A stretch of DNA of 64,000 nucleotides from positions 22,988,501-23,052,500 of the forward strand of contig NC_135380.1 in the NCBI RefSeq assembly GCF_049243985.1, in the 5' to 3' direction. The DNA comes from Paroedura picta. Lineage: Eukaryota > Chordata > Lepidosauria > Squamata > Gekkonidae. Positions 36,201-49,900 of this stretch are shown piece by piece. The notes beneath the pieces were generated by a model. The model was given only the letters and a program-made list of their open reading frames with translations, had not been told where the DNA came from and searched no databases. The stretch's first letter is position 1. The number at the start of each line of letters is the position of its first letter. Position numbers and translations under genes: made by a program.

Positions 36201-36340
36201 CTTAAACCTTGGAAGCTGCTTGCCCAAGAAGATCAGGAAGGCAACCTCACTGCCTGGATTTCACAGAGGCCTACCTTTTAATGTATGATGGGAAGGATGG
36301 GTGGTTTTTATGACAGGTGTTTTAATGCAGATCTGTACTA
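33210..36340. other. Intergenic sequence, no gene recognised
   Basis: Apart from the hairpin at 34507-34589 I see only short, unsupported open frames and homopolymer runs. Confidence 0.35.
34507..34589. repeat. Near-perfect 37-bp inverted repeat with 9-base loop
   Basis: The left arm 34507-34543 begins AATGATTCTAAATATAATG and the right arm 34553-34589 ends ATATTTAGAATCATT; the arms differ at two of 37 positions. The loop is TCAGAACCA. On transcription this would fold into a single long stem. It could be a microRNA-like hairpin or a very small foldback transposon. Confidence 0.9.
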
Positions 36341-36344
36341 TTGT

Positions 36345-36529
36345 TTATTGTTTATCTGAATTATATCCCGCCTTTCTCTTCAATGGGCTCTCAAACCAGC
36401 TTACATGGTTCTCCTCATCTCTATTTTTCTCTTCACAACAGCCCTCTGAGGAAGGTTAGGTTGAGAGAATGACTGACTTGAGGCAAGTTTCCATGGCAGA
36501 GGGGAGACTAGTCCAACCCTCTAATTGTC
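36345..36529 (-). repeat. SINE/LINE tail-type repeat
   Basis: GAATTATATCCCGCCTTTCTC, CTCACAACAGCCCTCTGAGG-like and AGGTTAGGTTGAGAGAATGAC form the inverted 3' half of a widespread lizard tRNA-SINE. The target duplication of the next element begins at its right edge. Confidence 0.5.
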
Positions 36530-36537
36530 CCCTAGAG

Positions 36538-36673
36538 CAGGGGTAGTCAACCTGTGGCCCTCCAGATGTTCATGGACTACAATTCCCAGGAGCCCCTGCC
36601 AGGATTTGCTGGCAAGGGCTCATGGGAATTGTAGTCCATGAACATCTGGAGGACCACAGGTTGACTACCCTTG
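36538..36673. mobile_element. hAT-type MITE, 136 bp, with 8-bp target duplication
   Basis: The termini CAGGGGTAGTCAACCTGTGG and the complement CAAGGGTAGTCAACCTGTGG pair almost fully, and the interior is palindromic around CAATTCCC. CCCTAGAG flanks both sides (36530-36537 and 36674-36681), the 8-bp size typical of hAT. Confidence 0.9.
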
Positions 36674-36704
36674 CCCTAGAGCACACCGGGTATCTATTAT
36701 TATT

Positions 36705-36812
36705 AATGGTTAACTCTTATTTATTCCATTTTGTACCTTTATAGACTGTGAGCCATCTTGAGTGTAGTAAAGGCAGAGCACAAATCTTGAAATAAATACA
36801 AAAAATAGATAT
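36705..36812 (+). repeat. L2/CR1-group LINE tail fragment
   Basis: TGTACCTTTATAGACTGTGAGCC, AGGCAGAGCACAAATC and TTGAAATAAATACAAAAAATAG resemble a plus-strand 3' tail. Confidence 0.5.
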
Positions 36813-37068
36813 CTGAAACCTCCAGCATTGATAACTCCAGGACATGTGTATACACTAACCAATTTTTAAAAGCCATTCCCAGATATATTCAAGAACAAAA
36901 ATCAGACAAAATAAAGGCAGTGATTTACTAGGAATTGTCCCTAGTGAATAGGGACATGTTTGAGTCTATGTGTTTGGGTATTTCAGAAGCTCTGATCAAA
37001 ATCCATTTCAGATTTCAATAGTGTGTCCACAGGAGCTGGATTTTTTTTTCAGGAAATTAAAAGTCAGT

Positions 37069-37152
37069 GCAAAAATTGCAAAACCCTGTGTAATTTGTGA
37101 AATTATTTTGAAAATATTAAATGTCAGTCACATTTTAAATTGCAGACCTTGC
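37069..37152 (+). repeat. 84-bp direct repeat, copy 1
   Basis: It begins GCAAAAATTGCAAAACCC and ends AATTGCAGACCTTGC. The second copy is 38117-38200; the two have the same length and differ at four positions by my count. Confidence 0.88.
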
Positions 37153-37909
37153 AGTCTTAAGTTGAGTTACAGTCTTCTAAGTTCATTGAAATCACCAGGC
37201 TTAGAAGGATGTAACTCCTAGAACTGCCTGGTCAGTGTATTCCTGTTCAGTGACATTCAGTGGCACATGTGAAATAAGAATAACGTGGCTTACAAGAGAG
37301 TGCTCACTTTTCATGCAAAAGGTCCCAAGTTCAACAGTTGTCATGTGAGGTCATGTGCGTGTTTAGCACAGGGGGAAAAACCCATCTGTCTGTGTTGAGG
37401 GTGGGACGGCTGACAATACTTCTGTGGAGCTAAAAGGGTTTATGTGCGAGAAAAGCCAAACTGTTTTCAGAAGAGAAGTAATGAACTGCATAGGATAACA
37501 TAGCTTAACAAGATCCAGTAACAATATACTGTAACTGAGATTAACTAAAATGTGCAACTAACCCAATACATCTCTCAATATTTTATAAAGATTTTAAACA
37601 AAAGAGGCTAGCATAACTTTCCTGCGGTTGGGCAAAACTCGTGCCTTTTTACCTCCGCCCTCCATACCAAAATTCCTTTAACTCAAGACGTTCAGTCCCG
37701 TCAATCCCAGGCGAATATCACAGGTCAAGCATCCTCTTAATTGGCTCTGGAAGGATAGCTGGAAATCGCATTCAGTCTGCAAAATGTCAGGAAGGATAGC
37801 CAAGCACCAAGCTTCAGGACTTTGGCATTACATCAAACTTGCCAGGAAACAGAAGAGTTCAGTGGGGATTGCCCCCTTTCAGATAAGGGCTGCTCTCCAG
37901 GCACCTGGC

Positions 37910-40900
37910 TCATGGCTTCACAGGAAACAACAAGCAAGTCTGTTCCTTGGTGGAAGTGGTGCCGTCAATCAGCACTAGCGGACGCTCCTTGTAGCTCTGG
38001 ATGATGCTGGAGACGTTGTCAAAGAGCTGGCAAGAAGATGGAACAGAAAGGGGAGAGTTGGGACGAAGGTCAACAGAGACTAGTTGGCCAACCTCTTCCC
38101 TGACACATTATATTTTGCAAAAATTGCAAAACCCTATGTAATTTGTGAAATGACTTTGAAAATATTAAATGTTAGTCACATTTTAAATTGCAGACCTTGC
38201 CTGGACCTAACCAGAACAGAAGACCTATGTGCATGTGCTTCACCTCTGACTAACTACAGATGCGTAAGGGGTTCCTGGACAAGACCAGAGTAAGCAGTTC
38301 CAGAACATCCTGAGCCCCTGATCTGGCCTTCTAAAAATAAAACACTGCAGAGAAATTTCTCTGAAGTTCTCCCCACTGAAAGGTTTGCATAATTTGCATA
38401 TTTCATTTATTCCAGTTACAAAAAGGGCAAGCACCCCCAAGCAGGCTTATAACTTAGATTACTTTTGCCCAGAATATTTCATTTTTCTTTTCCACACAGA
38501 GCACATATATCTCTGCAGAGGAGCCCCTCACATCCAAAGGGCCTCCAGTACAGACCTCCTCGTGGCTCTTGCCGTCTTTGCCAAGAGTATACTGGTGGCT
38601 GCTCTCCAAGTAGCGGATGGGGATGTTGTAGACGCGTTTTTTGTACAGCACAACCAATGTGTAGGGCTGATTCCAACCATGTCCTGAGCTCTGTCTCACC
38701 ATGTAGGCGCTGTCCTGCCAGGGGAGAAAAGGAGAACAGGAGCGATGTTAGGGGAAGTGAGTGGAGAGAGAAGAGTCTGAGTGGTCCCACATCAGGGGGG
38801 CTCCAGCACTACAAACTAGGCACAAACTGAATGCTAACCAGTGCCAGACTGAATACCATAGAGACACAGCCAGGGAATGGGGGCAACGCTAGCTCTTTCT
38901 TCCCACATTGGTGTTTTTGCGCCACAAGCCCAAGAAAACATGTGCTCCAAAAGGGCCATCAATGCTGTGCTAGTCAAATAGATCTGGGAAAGGAGTTCCA
39001 GTGTGAGGGTGCCCCCACAGAGAAGGCCCTGTCCCCAGTAGCTACTTACCTTGCCTCTGAGAATGGGAGCAACCCAGAGACAGCCCTCCGGCCCAGCTCT
39101 TAATAGTCAGGTGGATTCATATGGAAATTAGGTAGTCCATTGGAGTTTTGTAGTTCCAAATCACTTTAGAGATTCTGAGGTCAAAAGTACTGTTTTGTGT
39201 CAGGAAACAAACTCTTTGTTTAAGCACTAGCAAGTGGTCGCTTCCAAAGGAGAACCAGGAATTCAAGTGTGTGTCACTCTGTTCTTTCCTTAGCTCTATG
39301 GCTGACATTATTGCCTTTAGGACTGTGACCTAATGAAGTTTCAGGGATTGAACAGGACTATATGTTGTCAGCTTGCTTTGTCTCCTCTTCAGCACTTACA
39401 ACCACCATGACTACCATTCCCAAACCATTTCTCCTAATCTTTGGCCAACAATCTAATGTACTTGAAAATCTAACTATCAGAAACAGTTCTCTCCCTCCCA
39501 ATATATACTCTTGCCTTGAGCAAGATTTTGGAGGTGGGGCAAAATATTTTAAACCCATATCATAAATTAAACATCCCCAAATCGCGATATAGCCCAGGCA
39601 GGATTAATAGCAATATAAGAAATGTGCTGCAGTGGGGACCTGGCCAAGTACAGGAGACTGTCTCTGTTGTGGTGGGGGTGATGGGAGGCATTGAGATTTG
39701 GCTCAAGATATTTTGATGCCTGAGGTAGGAAATTCAGATAACACACCTCTCACACCACTTTCTACATGGAATATTTCCTTCAAGTACACTCCCGCTGCAC
39801 AACTTTTGTTAGTATTATCAGAAACAATTTGCCAGAGGATGTATCCACAGGTTGTGCCCCGTATTTTAGATCTGTCTCGTCTGTTCTGTCCACCAATATG
39901 TATCCCGCATGGGATCCCATCTTGCCACAACCTCTGACCCAGAGCCTTTTCACACAGAAGCTTCCCTTCAGTTTGGCAGCTGAACTGCAGTATCTCTCCC
40001 CCTCTGATCTTCCTTGCTTCATAGTTTTCCTTTTGTTGCTGGCTCTGTATTCTCTTCATCATTGCTAGGCTTTCTCAAATGATGTGAAGAAGCAGGGGGA
40101 AACAGTGATGGAAACACAGGAAGGTGACAAGCAGAAAACCGTGATATGAGGACGCTGGGGTAGGGTAGGGGGAGCAAAGCACCCAAACTGTAGGAAGACC
40201 ACTGTGTGAAGAGACCCTTGTGACAGGCAGCAGTCTAGACTCCCCGAAATCCAGATACTGTTGCTAGATCCCAAATGTAGTCAGCTTCAGCCAGCCGAGC
40301 TGGAGGACAAGCATGATGCAAATATTCTGCTTTCTAGCTGCAAAATATAAGGCGAAATAGAGAACAGCAACTGTATTATGGCCACCATGCTGGACAATTT
40401 TGGGGTATGCACCCATACCTTATTAAATCGGAGGAGGGCAGCCTCTGCTGTGCGCCGGTCACAGCTGCCTGCGTACCAGGCCTTGTTCTGCATGCTGGAA
40501 TCCTGAGAGAAGACAGCAGGGATGGGTAGAATGCAAACACAGGTGTCAGAAGGGGAACACCAAGTAGATGGGCCTAGATGACTACATTCTCCCACCATTC
40601 CGTTCCAAAGTCAGCTTCAGAAGAGGGCAGGATGATTTTGTAATTGTCTGCAATGGGGACCATAAATTGCTCCCCCTGAGCTCCTTGAAGGAATAGCAAG
40701 ACAGAAGAGCAAATTAAACTGAAAGAAAGTCTCAAAGATTCTTTCTGGGATGCTTTAAAGATAAAATACCCATTAGAAACAACTCCCACCCCCGGAAAAA
40801 AAAAAGGATTTGGCATGTTTTGTTTCTGTTGTAAGGCTCAGATCTACCTCAGAAGTAAGAGGTCCTCCTTAAAGTTTCGTTTTATGGTACCACTCTTGAA

Positions 40901-43900
40901 TTCCCCTCATCCATGGTTGGACAGGTGTGTATATAGGGTGGTGTAGGAAGAGAGGTTTCTGTCCTCACAAGGAAATCCTAATAGGATGATGCCAACACTA
41001 TTTAATCAGTTGCAGGCCTCTTAAAGGCATGTTGGAGCTGTACAGAAGTAAGGGAAGAGTGCCACGTCCCTCTGTGGCTCTTCCCATCCCTCTATATTTT
41101 CTCTCCCTGTGGCCTGACACTCTTTAAAAAAACAACCTGGCAGGAAAGCAGTGAACCCCCAGGCAAGGGCTTTGTGCTCACCTCTGCCAGAAATCCACTC
41201 TTCAGCCCCCCTCCTGAAAGAGAAGTAGCACTCTCAATAGTTTCAGTGGCACAATAATTACCCTCTCAACATCTAGAGATGCCCGTCCCCACATGTGACT
41301 TTGGGATCCCCTGAAATTATAGCTCATCTCCAGACTAAAGAGATTAGATCCCCTGGAGAAAATGGCTGCTTTGGAGGGTGGACTCCATAGCATTATACTC
41401 CACTGAGGTCTCACTCTGCATCAAATCCCATCTACTCCTGGCTCTACACCCAGAGTCTCCAGGTATTTCCCAACTGAGAGCTGGCAGCCCAATTTGCATC
41501 CCACCAACACTCAGCCTCAGGATAGATCACTCCCCTCTGCAGGAAATATGAGACTGCAGAGAACAGTTACTGAGAAGAATTAGGTAGGGGGAGGGAGAGT
41601 CCTTCCCTCCCTCCCCCCAGTCTTCTCCTGTTTTCTGCTCAGTCTGGCTCTAAAGCTGTAGGGACAATAGCCCAGGAGGGGGCTGCTTGCAAGGGAGAAC
41701 CAGTGAATGTACAAATCAGTCAGCCAATCCTCATTCCCTGAGAATGCTGTGGTGGCCCCCATGAGGTAGGGGGAGGAATGATGGGGGACCCTCACCTGCC
41801 CTTTTCTCTTAAATCACACATCTGTGTCCATTTCTTTCTTACTTTGTCCCAGCCATCCTGCAAAACCAGAACTAAGCCCAGCTGGAGAGGAAATGAATGA
41901 AAGGGATTCAACGAAGAGGCAGCTGGGGCTAATGCCGCCCCATCTCACCAACCCTTCCCCCTGCAGGTCTGCATGTTCCTTGCACTTCAGATCAGGGAAA
42001 TGCGACTGGGATAGTGATGTGGGGCTGAGTCAGTCTCAGCATCTTGCTTGAGGTACACTGGCAGAGGCTGGAGTGAGATGGGCTGCAAAGAGATCAGAAG
42101 TAGCTTTTGTCCCCCGCTTTAGGATTAAGATGCTTTACTGTGTGGTACTTACCCTGAGGTTTGTCCTCTGCAAGGCCCTGGAAGGAGGGAGAGGTCAGAG
42201 TGTTTTAAGTTCCTGGCTCTATGAGTTACTCATCTCCGCCAATTCCCCACGTCTCTCCCTTTCCCCAGCACTTTTCTGCACAGCACAAGGCTGCACAGCT
42301 TGGAAACCATGAAGCCCACTGAGGGCTTGCAAAACATTTTATATTGGTTATTTTGCTTGGTTCAAAATGCGGCTGCTAAGGTCCTCAATAGGTAATCTCT
42401 CCTCCAACCCCGCACTCCCAAAATCTCCAGGTATCAAAGCTGGCAATTTTAGCAATTCTCCCTCTGCTTTTCACTCACCGGTTGTGGTCCAGACTGGGAG
42501 ATCTTTGCCCTACATGTGCAAGAAAAACAGTGAGACTACAATGGATCTAGAAGGAATACCCTGCAATGTGCAGGTTTCAGATTCTGTCTGAGAATGTAGG
42601 CCTAGGGTTGCTTCCAGAACCAAGTTTTCTTCTGGTTTGGTATCCAAGTTGGAGTGAGTTTTCTTGGAGCACCTACACAGCAATATCTCCTAATCATTAA
42701 CGTTCCACGTTTTCCCTGTTTTCCTCCAATATTTCCCAAACCTGATTTGATACTATTTTTAAAGACTGCAGTCCAAACATATTTGCACACATAAAAAGGA
42801 TTGCACTTTTGAAGATCTCTCCCACATCAGCTCCATGTTCCTTGCCTCTGTCCTCTGCCAAAGCTACCCCTTTCCACACACTGCAGCAGGACTTTAAAAA
42901 ATAATTAAATTGGTCATTGTTAAATCACTATATAATTATAACATTAACAGTCTACTGCCATAGTACATTATTTCCCTTGAATTCATTTTAAAAATGTGCC
43001 TAGCTCTTTTCGCTACAGATATATCTTTCCTTTTATATCTGTAAAGTGAAAAGGGAATCATTAGGGATCTAGCACAGCTTAAACAACTCACATCTCCTAG
43101 GGGGGCAGGATATTGGCGAATAGTCGATCTGGTCAGCTCAACTGCAAATGCCAGGCCAATGAAGCTCCAAGTCCATAGTTTTAAAGCATTTACAGAGATT
43201 GTGGCAGGATCTTTTCCTCCCTCCTACCTGGGATTGAATGTGTGCATAAATATATGGAAGCACATTCACCTGGGTTGCTTCAAAGGGCGAGTGGAGACTG
43301 GACAGGTGGGTAGCCTGAAGGGTACTGAATCTGTAAGGAAACAAAAAGAAAATCAGACTGAGGAGAAATGCGGTGGGCTGGACTCTGTATGAGTTTAGGA
43401 TTGGTTAGTTTCTGATGAACACAAGCACCTCCAAGGACATGGTCTGAAGGTATGATGCAGCCACCCTAACTAAGGAGATCGGGGCCTGGAAGAGACACTG
43501 TCTGGGAATTTGATGTATGCTGATCTTTGGAGACAAGGTGAGATATAAACAAAATAAGTTTCATGAATTAGGGCAGTTAATAAATGTAATTATACATTTA
43601 AAAATAAAGTTTATACAGGGCTATCCCTGAAGCTACTCTGGAAGCTTCAAATGGTTTAGAATGCAGTTGCACAGGTTCAGTGGAGAGCCATATACAAGCT
43701 GCACTGCCTCCAGATTAAGGGCGAGATCAGATTCAAAGTGCTGGTTCTCACCATCAAAGCCCTTGAAGACGGTCTGGGACTGTCGTATCTGGGGGACTGC
43801 CTCTCCCTCCTATGTCCCCCAAAGAGCATTAAAATCCAGTAAGCAAAACTTGCTCAGGATCCCCAGCACCAAGGAAATTAAACTGGCCTCAACTTTTCAG

Positions 43901-46900
43901 CCCTGGCCTGGTGGAATGCTCTACCAAATGAGATCAGAGCCCTGAAGGATCTCAGGCAGTTCCACAGAGCTTGCAAGACAGAATTGTTCCTCCAGGCCTA
44001 CAGTTGAGGCCTGAAGCAAAATCTGAATTGCCTGTCCTCTCTACCAGAAACCACCAAACAAAACCTCACCAATGAGGGTTATTGTATGACAACTCCCCCC
44101 CCCCCCCCCCGCTTTCCCTTATAATAGACAAAGCTAGTAAGGGCAATGTTAACTTAAATTAATCAAAATTTCTGTTTTTGTTTTCTGACATTTTTATACA
44201 TGTATTTTATCTAACCTGGGATCTGCCCTGAGTTTGCAGCAATATGGCTGGAATATAAATTCAAATATAAACAATTTAAACAATAAATAAATACCTAGCA
44301 TCCTCAGTGCTGCAACAGCACAAAGAGGTTGTCAGATTCTAGAGGGAGGAGTCTCACCTGTGCTGGGCTCACATGTCAAGTAAATGGATTCTTCCTGGGA
44401 AAGGGAGAGAAATCTTAGATACCCAAGAAGTCCACACCTACTGATGTCTTGTGTTCCAGCCACTATTATGAAAACTTACTGCAAGTGGTCACAAGGAGCA
44501 AATATTCTAGAACAGCAGATATTCCTTGCAAATTGAATGCATCAGTGCTTAAAGGAATCTTAGTTACCTCATCATCTTTCAGGGCCGGGAAAGGATCTGC
44601 AAAGAGATGCAAAAATTGGCAAGAATCAACAGCTTAGAGCTAGTCCTATTAACCCATTCCTGTCTCCCTACCCTCTTTGGTATATGGCCTCAGCTGGATC
44701 CCTGGCATCTAAAATAACACAAGGCTTCACATAAATAGTAATCCCAAGAAATCACCCAAGTTCCGTTACAGATGCAGTTTCATAAAAACCCCAGGGTTGG
44801 TTTTAAAAATCAAGTTTATAGTCCTTATAGTTATAGAGATACGTATGTTTAAAAATATGTGTGCATCTCCTGCCAGAATCACAGAAGGCTGCCTTCCCAC
44901 AACTAGCAAAACCTGTTATGCAAATTAAGATAAATCACATACATTTGCTTATTTGCATAACTGATATTACAAACAGCAGCATTCAAGTTTTATGTAACAC
45001 GCAACCATGTTTATTTTGTCCTAATTCCATGGGGACTGAAATGAAACATGCTTTGTTGATAAATGGAGGCACTGGTCTTAGAAGAGCTGCAGGATGGCCA
45101 AGAAGTAAGCAGGAGGAAGAAAGGTCGCAGGAATACGGGGAAGACAGAAATGAAGAGAAGCTTTGGAAAGAAGGTCAGTGTTAGGATGAGATTTTGAATT
45201 AAGTGGAGATTTTGGCTGCACTGACTTATATGCAACACAATAGACATTTTTGTAAGATGCTCCCAGATTTCTGCATAGGCCAGAGTAAAAACAACAAAAT
45301 ACTAGTTTTGTAGTGAGAGTATTGACTATATACATAATTGAATGCAAGCTGTTCAGGAGCATTGGCTGGGAAGCATGGCAGTGCAATTTTTCTCAGCGCA
45401 ATTTCCCCCAAGAGTCAATGCAGTCTTTCCCAAGAGAGCTTGGAGATCATAGAGAATCAATACTCAGTAGAGAGACAAATCGTGGACAGGCAAATTAGTT
45501 CGACTGCAAGCTTTGATCTATGCTGAATTGTGCTTGTGGCAGTGAAGCCTCTGAAATTAATTGGCTGAGCTGCTGGTGTAATGGTCACAAAGCATTTGCA
45601 ATCATTACATTCACTCGGGGGAACAAAGCCATCTGCCTCTGGGAGACAGGGATGCTGGCTTCCAGGTGGGATGCCAGGATCCTGGAATTATAGGCCGTTT
45701 CCAGGCTACAGAGAACAGTTCCCTGCAGAAAATGGGTGCTTTGGAGGGGGCACCCTATGGCATTGTACTCCATTGAGATCCCACTTGCCGATCTGGACCC
45801 TGCCTGGATATCTGGCAACCATATGAGGGAAAGGGATGGTACCAGTGTGGCTGGGATTAAGAGCTAGCACAGGCACCAGAGAAAGGAGCAGCTTTGCAGA
45901 ACAGATTGTGGAAGAAGCCTCAAGAAGTGAGGGAGCTTCAGGCGTTATAGAAATCAGATCTGCCCAGCAGTTAGTTAATCACAGCTCAAACTGCAGTACT
46001 ACTACATACCTATGTTTGTGGATGTTTTCACTTGTTGCCCAGAAGAACTCAGCACTGGCAGGGATACCCGACGGGCAGAGAGCGGAAGGGGTGGAGGTGG
46101 GGGAGGTTTCATTTTTCCTGCTTTCAGAGCTGGAAAGAAAACACTTGTATTAGGGTGTGGGAGCCCAAACCTTTGAGATATTGGAAGAATAAAAAATATG
46201 GAAGGCAAACATTGGAAGAACCCATTTCTCTCATACTACTGTCAAAGCTACACTAAGCACTGTAAAGGTCACCAAAACAGTTGGCAATTGCTGATTTTAA
46301 AAAGCATTGGTCCCTACAGGCTAAGTGCCACCGAGCATGTGCAAGATGTCTGTCCATTAAGAGGAGAATGGCAGTATTTTTAATACTGTGTAGCTAGGGG
46401 CAGAGTGCCGCTGAGAAAACCAATGAGCTGATTGCCTTTCCATGTTCACAAAAATAAACACCAGGACAGATCATTTGATCTTCCCTACTGTGAAAAATTA
46501 TCTGATAAGTAGTAGGAAGCTCTCAATGGAATGAAAGTTCCCAGGTGGGACCTGGGGATCCCCCAATTTTACAGTTCATCTCCAGGCAACAGGAATCAGC
46601 TGGTTCCCTGGAGAAAATGGCTGGAGGGTGGACCCCATAGCATTATACTCCATTGACGTCCCCCTGCCCCAAATCCACCCACTCCTGGCTCCAGCCACAA
46701 AATCTCCCGGCATTTCCCAAGCCAGAGCTGGCAAACCTATCCTTACTCCATTCTGTGTTCCATCTAGTTCCCATCCAGCCATGAACCACAACACATTGCT
46801 GTGGAAACTCATTAGCTTGAGGCCCAAACTGCATGTGATGTTGGAGCTAGTCATGTATAATTTGGCTCTCTAAAAAGCACAAATCAGGGCTACTGTGTTT

Positions 46901-49900
46901 GGAAGAAGTTAACTCCTCCTATGGTTTCCCTGGTTACTCTAAGCCATTGGGGGAAGTGAGGGAGACAGGCTTTTCCCTAAAGTAGCCTAGGCATTTTCAA
47001 TCAGGAAAATGGAATGGGCAGGAAGTAGACCCCTTTTTCCTGTTGCTGAAACCTATTTCTATTGTGACAAATGGTAGAACAAGCACATGGGGTATTTATC
47101 TAATGGTCTTGATGAGCATTGAAACCCTCCACAGCTATAAAAATGTGGTGGCGATCTGATCATGGATCTTCTCTTGTTCTCCTTATTTTGATCACTTCAC
47201 CACAAAATAAACATTTGCTCTCCCATTTGGGAATATTAAAAAACTGGATCATAATGTTTGACACTTGCTCATAATGGCCACAGTTTTTCCTCAGGCTGAA
47301 ATTCCAGCGCCTAAAGGAGAAGTGGTCACATGCTTTTCAAAGCTGACCTTTCTTTAGTGAATCATCAGTACAGCTGGCAGAGTTTAAATATATAAAGAAT
47401 GCATAGCTGCTTAAATGAATAAAATAGATTTATTTAGAAGAGACACAACTTTGGGGGGGGGGGAGAGAGAGAGAGCATGCGCTAATTAACTAACTGTTGT
47501 CCTGCATTAATTCTTTCTTATCGAGAGGCAAGGAGGGAGGAAGTATGCTCAAAGGAGCAGGAAATCTCCTAATGAGCCAATCAGAAGACTAGAGGAAATT
47601 ATTTGGAAAATACCAGTAAGTTTCTATTTTAGCTATGCTAAATACCCATCTCCTCTGATACCCCCTGTAGGATATGCTTTTATTGTATTCATATTGTATT
47701 GTATGCATATGCTTTTATTTTATTGTATTCATATGCTTTTGAATCATGTACACTACAGATATTACATATTCCAGCAAGTTCTACCCCATCCACAACCACC
47801 CAGTCACTAGCCTCTTCTGCTCACCTTTCTCTATTGCTGGGAGCTTGGTCATCTCGTCCTCATTGTTACCCTCGGCCCCATGCTTTGACAGGTGCTGCAG
47901 GGCCTGAAAGACAAGGAGTTATTGGTAAAGGTATGTAAAGATTTACAGTTTATGTACTTTGACAGCCTCCAGGTCATAACTGGAGATCTCTTGCTATCAC
48001 AACTGATCTCCAGGTAGAAAGATCAATTCACCTGGAGGAAATGGCTGCTTTGGAAGGTATTGTACCTCATTGAAGTCCCTTCCTTCCCCAACCCCATCTC
48101 ATTCACCCTCCACCCCCTAAATTTCCCAGCCTAGAGCTAGCATCCCTATAGTCAGCTTTGTCTGCTCTGAATGACAGCAGCACTGCATGGTCTCAGACAG
48201 AGAAATTCACATCATCTCCTGCCTGATATTTTTAACTGGAGATGCAGGGATTGAGCCCGGGACCACGATGCATTAACACTGAACCATATCGCAGCTAGGG
48301 ATGGGTGATTTAGTTCAGATTAGCCAAAAAGTACCTGAATCAATACTGATTCAGGTACTTTTTGGCTGTATCAGAGCTGATTCATCCATCCCTGCATTTT
48401 AAATGGTCCAAATTAGCCGTATCTGATTTGGTGATTCAAATGCAATTCAGCTGTTCCAATATAGCCTATGTGGCTATTAAAGTCAATGGGAAATTTTGCC
48501 TTTTTGTCTATTTCGTGGTCTGGAGGGAGTGGGGGTTTGAGGTAGAGCTACCAAACTTGCAGTGTAGCTGCAGGATTCTCTCCTCAAAAGAACCCCCAAG
48601 TTTCAAAAGGATTGAACCAGGGGGTCCAATTCTATAGGCTTCCAAAAGAGGTGTGTCCCCATCCAACCTCCATTGTTTCCTTTCACGGTGCCATAGGTTA
48701 TATTGGCATTGAATCAATTTGGCTGAATTTGAATCTTTGAATCTGAACCAGTGATCCAGATTCACCCGGATCAATTCGACTGGAATCTGAAAAGTATTGA
48801 TTTTTTTTTCCTGTGCACATCCCTAATCCCATCCCCAAATAAAATAAAAAAACAGATGAAGTCTGGCCTACTGGCAACTTTAGCTTCAGTGAAGCTGTTT
48901 CTCATATCCAAACACACCACTTACCAGATTGGGCCTTGGCTGTAAGAAATTGTTTGGCTCAGAGAAGCGCCTCAGGACTGGTCGATCTGAGGGCAAAGAG
49001 ACAACCAGATGGGGTGGCAAAATTCACAAAATTGAACTATGCCCTTCTTGTCTCTGGTCAGTCCCACCTCATCTTCTCCAGTAGTTCATGACTTCTGCCA
49101 CCCTTTTCCAAGATATTGAAGAGCCAGTCCTAAGTTTACTGGGCTACTTTCTAGATCCCTGCCTATCTCGTCTCAAATTACTGGAAGGAGTAGGGAAAAC
49201 TCCAGCAAATAAGAGCAGCCCAAAATATTTGTAGCACAGGTCCATATTCTGAGTGAATTGTGCCTCATTGTCTATCTCTTTGCTACCTTTAGGCCACATT
49301 TATACATGCAGGAGAATTCTATGGCAATGCGCAGGTGGTGAAATAGGCTGCACCACTTCAGTCTGCTGGTTTCACAATTTGAAATGTTCCCTGTTACCAA
49401 TGCCCTGCAAATAGAGACCCAAGATGGCAAGTAAATATTGGGGGGAGGGGTTAGACTATTTCTGTTTTCTTGTGCTCGTTTTTATTTGCATCGAGGGTTG
49501 TGGGGGGCAGTAGCCATCTCATCTTATTCATGGCATGTGCACACATGGAATCCAATGGTTAAAAAAGATTCTTTCACCGTCTTCTAATGATCATCAGCTT
49601 CCTGGATTCTTACCCATACTTTTGCCCTTACCAAGATATATGTTCTCTGCAGCTTCCTGTTGCTTAGCTGGAGCCAGCCTTTTGTTATGGCTTTCATTTG
49701 GTGGAACCTCGTATGTATACTGGTCATCGTCCTCTTCTTTCTCCTCCTCATCTTCCTCTGTGTCAATATGAGCCTGAGATATGACCGGAACAAACTGGGT
49801 GATACACTGGCTGGCCAGCACTCAAACTGTGTTGCAGGGAATATCATCAGGGATGGTAACGCACTCACAGTTTTTCATCGAAGGCAGATCACGGAAGCTG

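Noticed and set aside
38385-38830. Plus-strand open frames near the SH2 exons
   Set aside because: They are shadows of the minus-strand SH2 exon 38714-38556.
40574-40680. Possible extra coding exon (QFMVPIADNYKIILPSS) just upstream of the first SH2 exon
   Set aside because: It follows an AG but runs into a stop without a GT donor in phase, and the flanking exons already join correctly without it.
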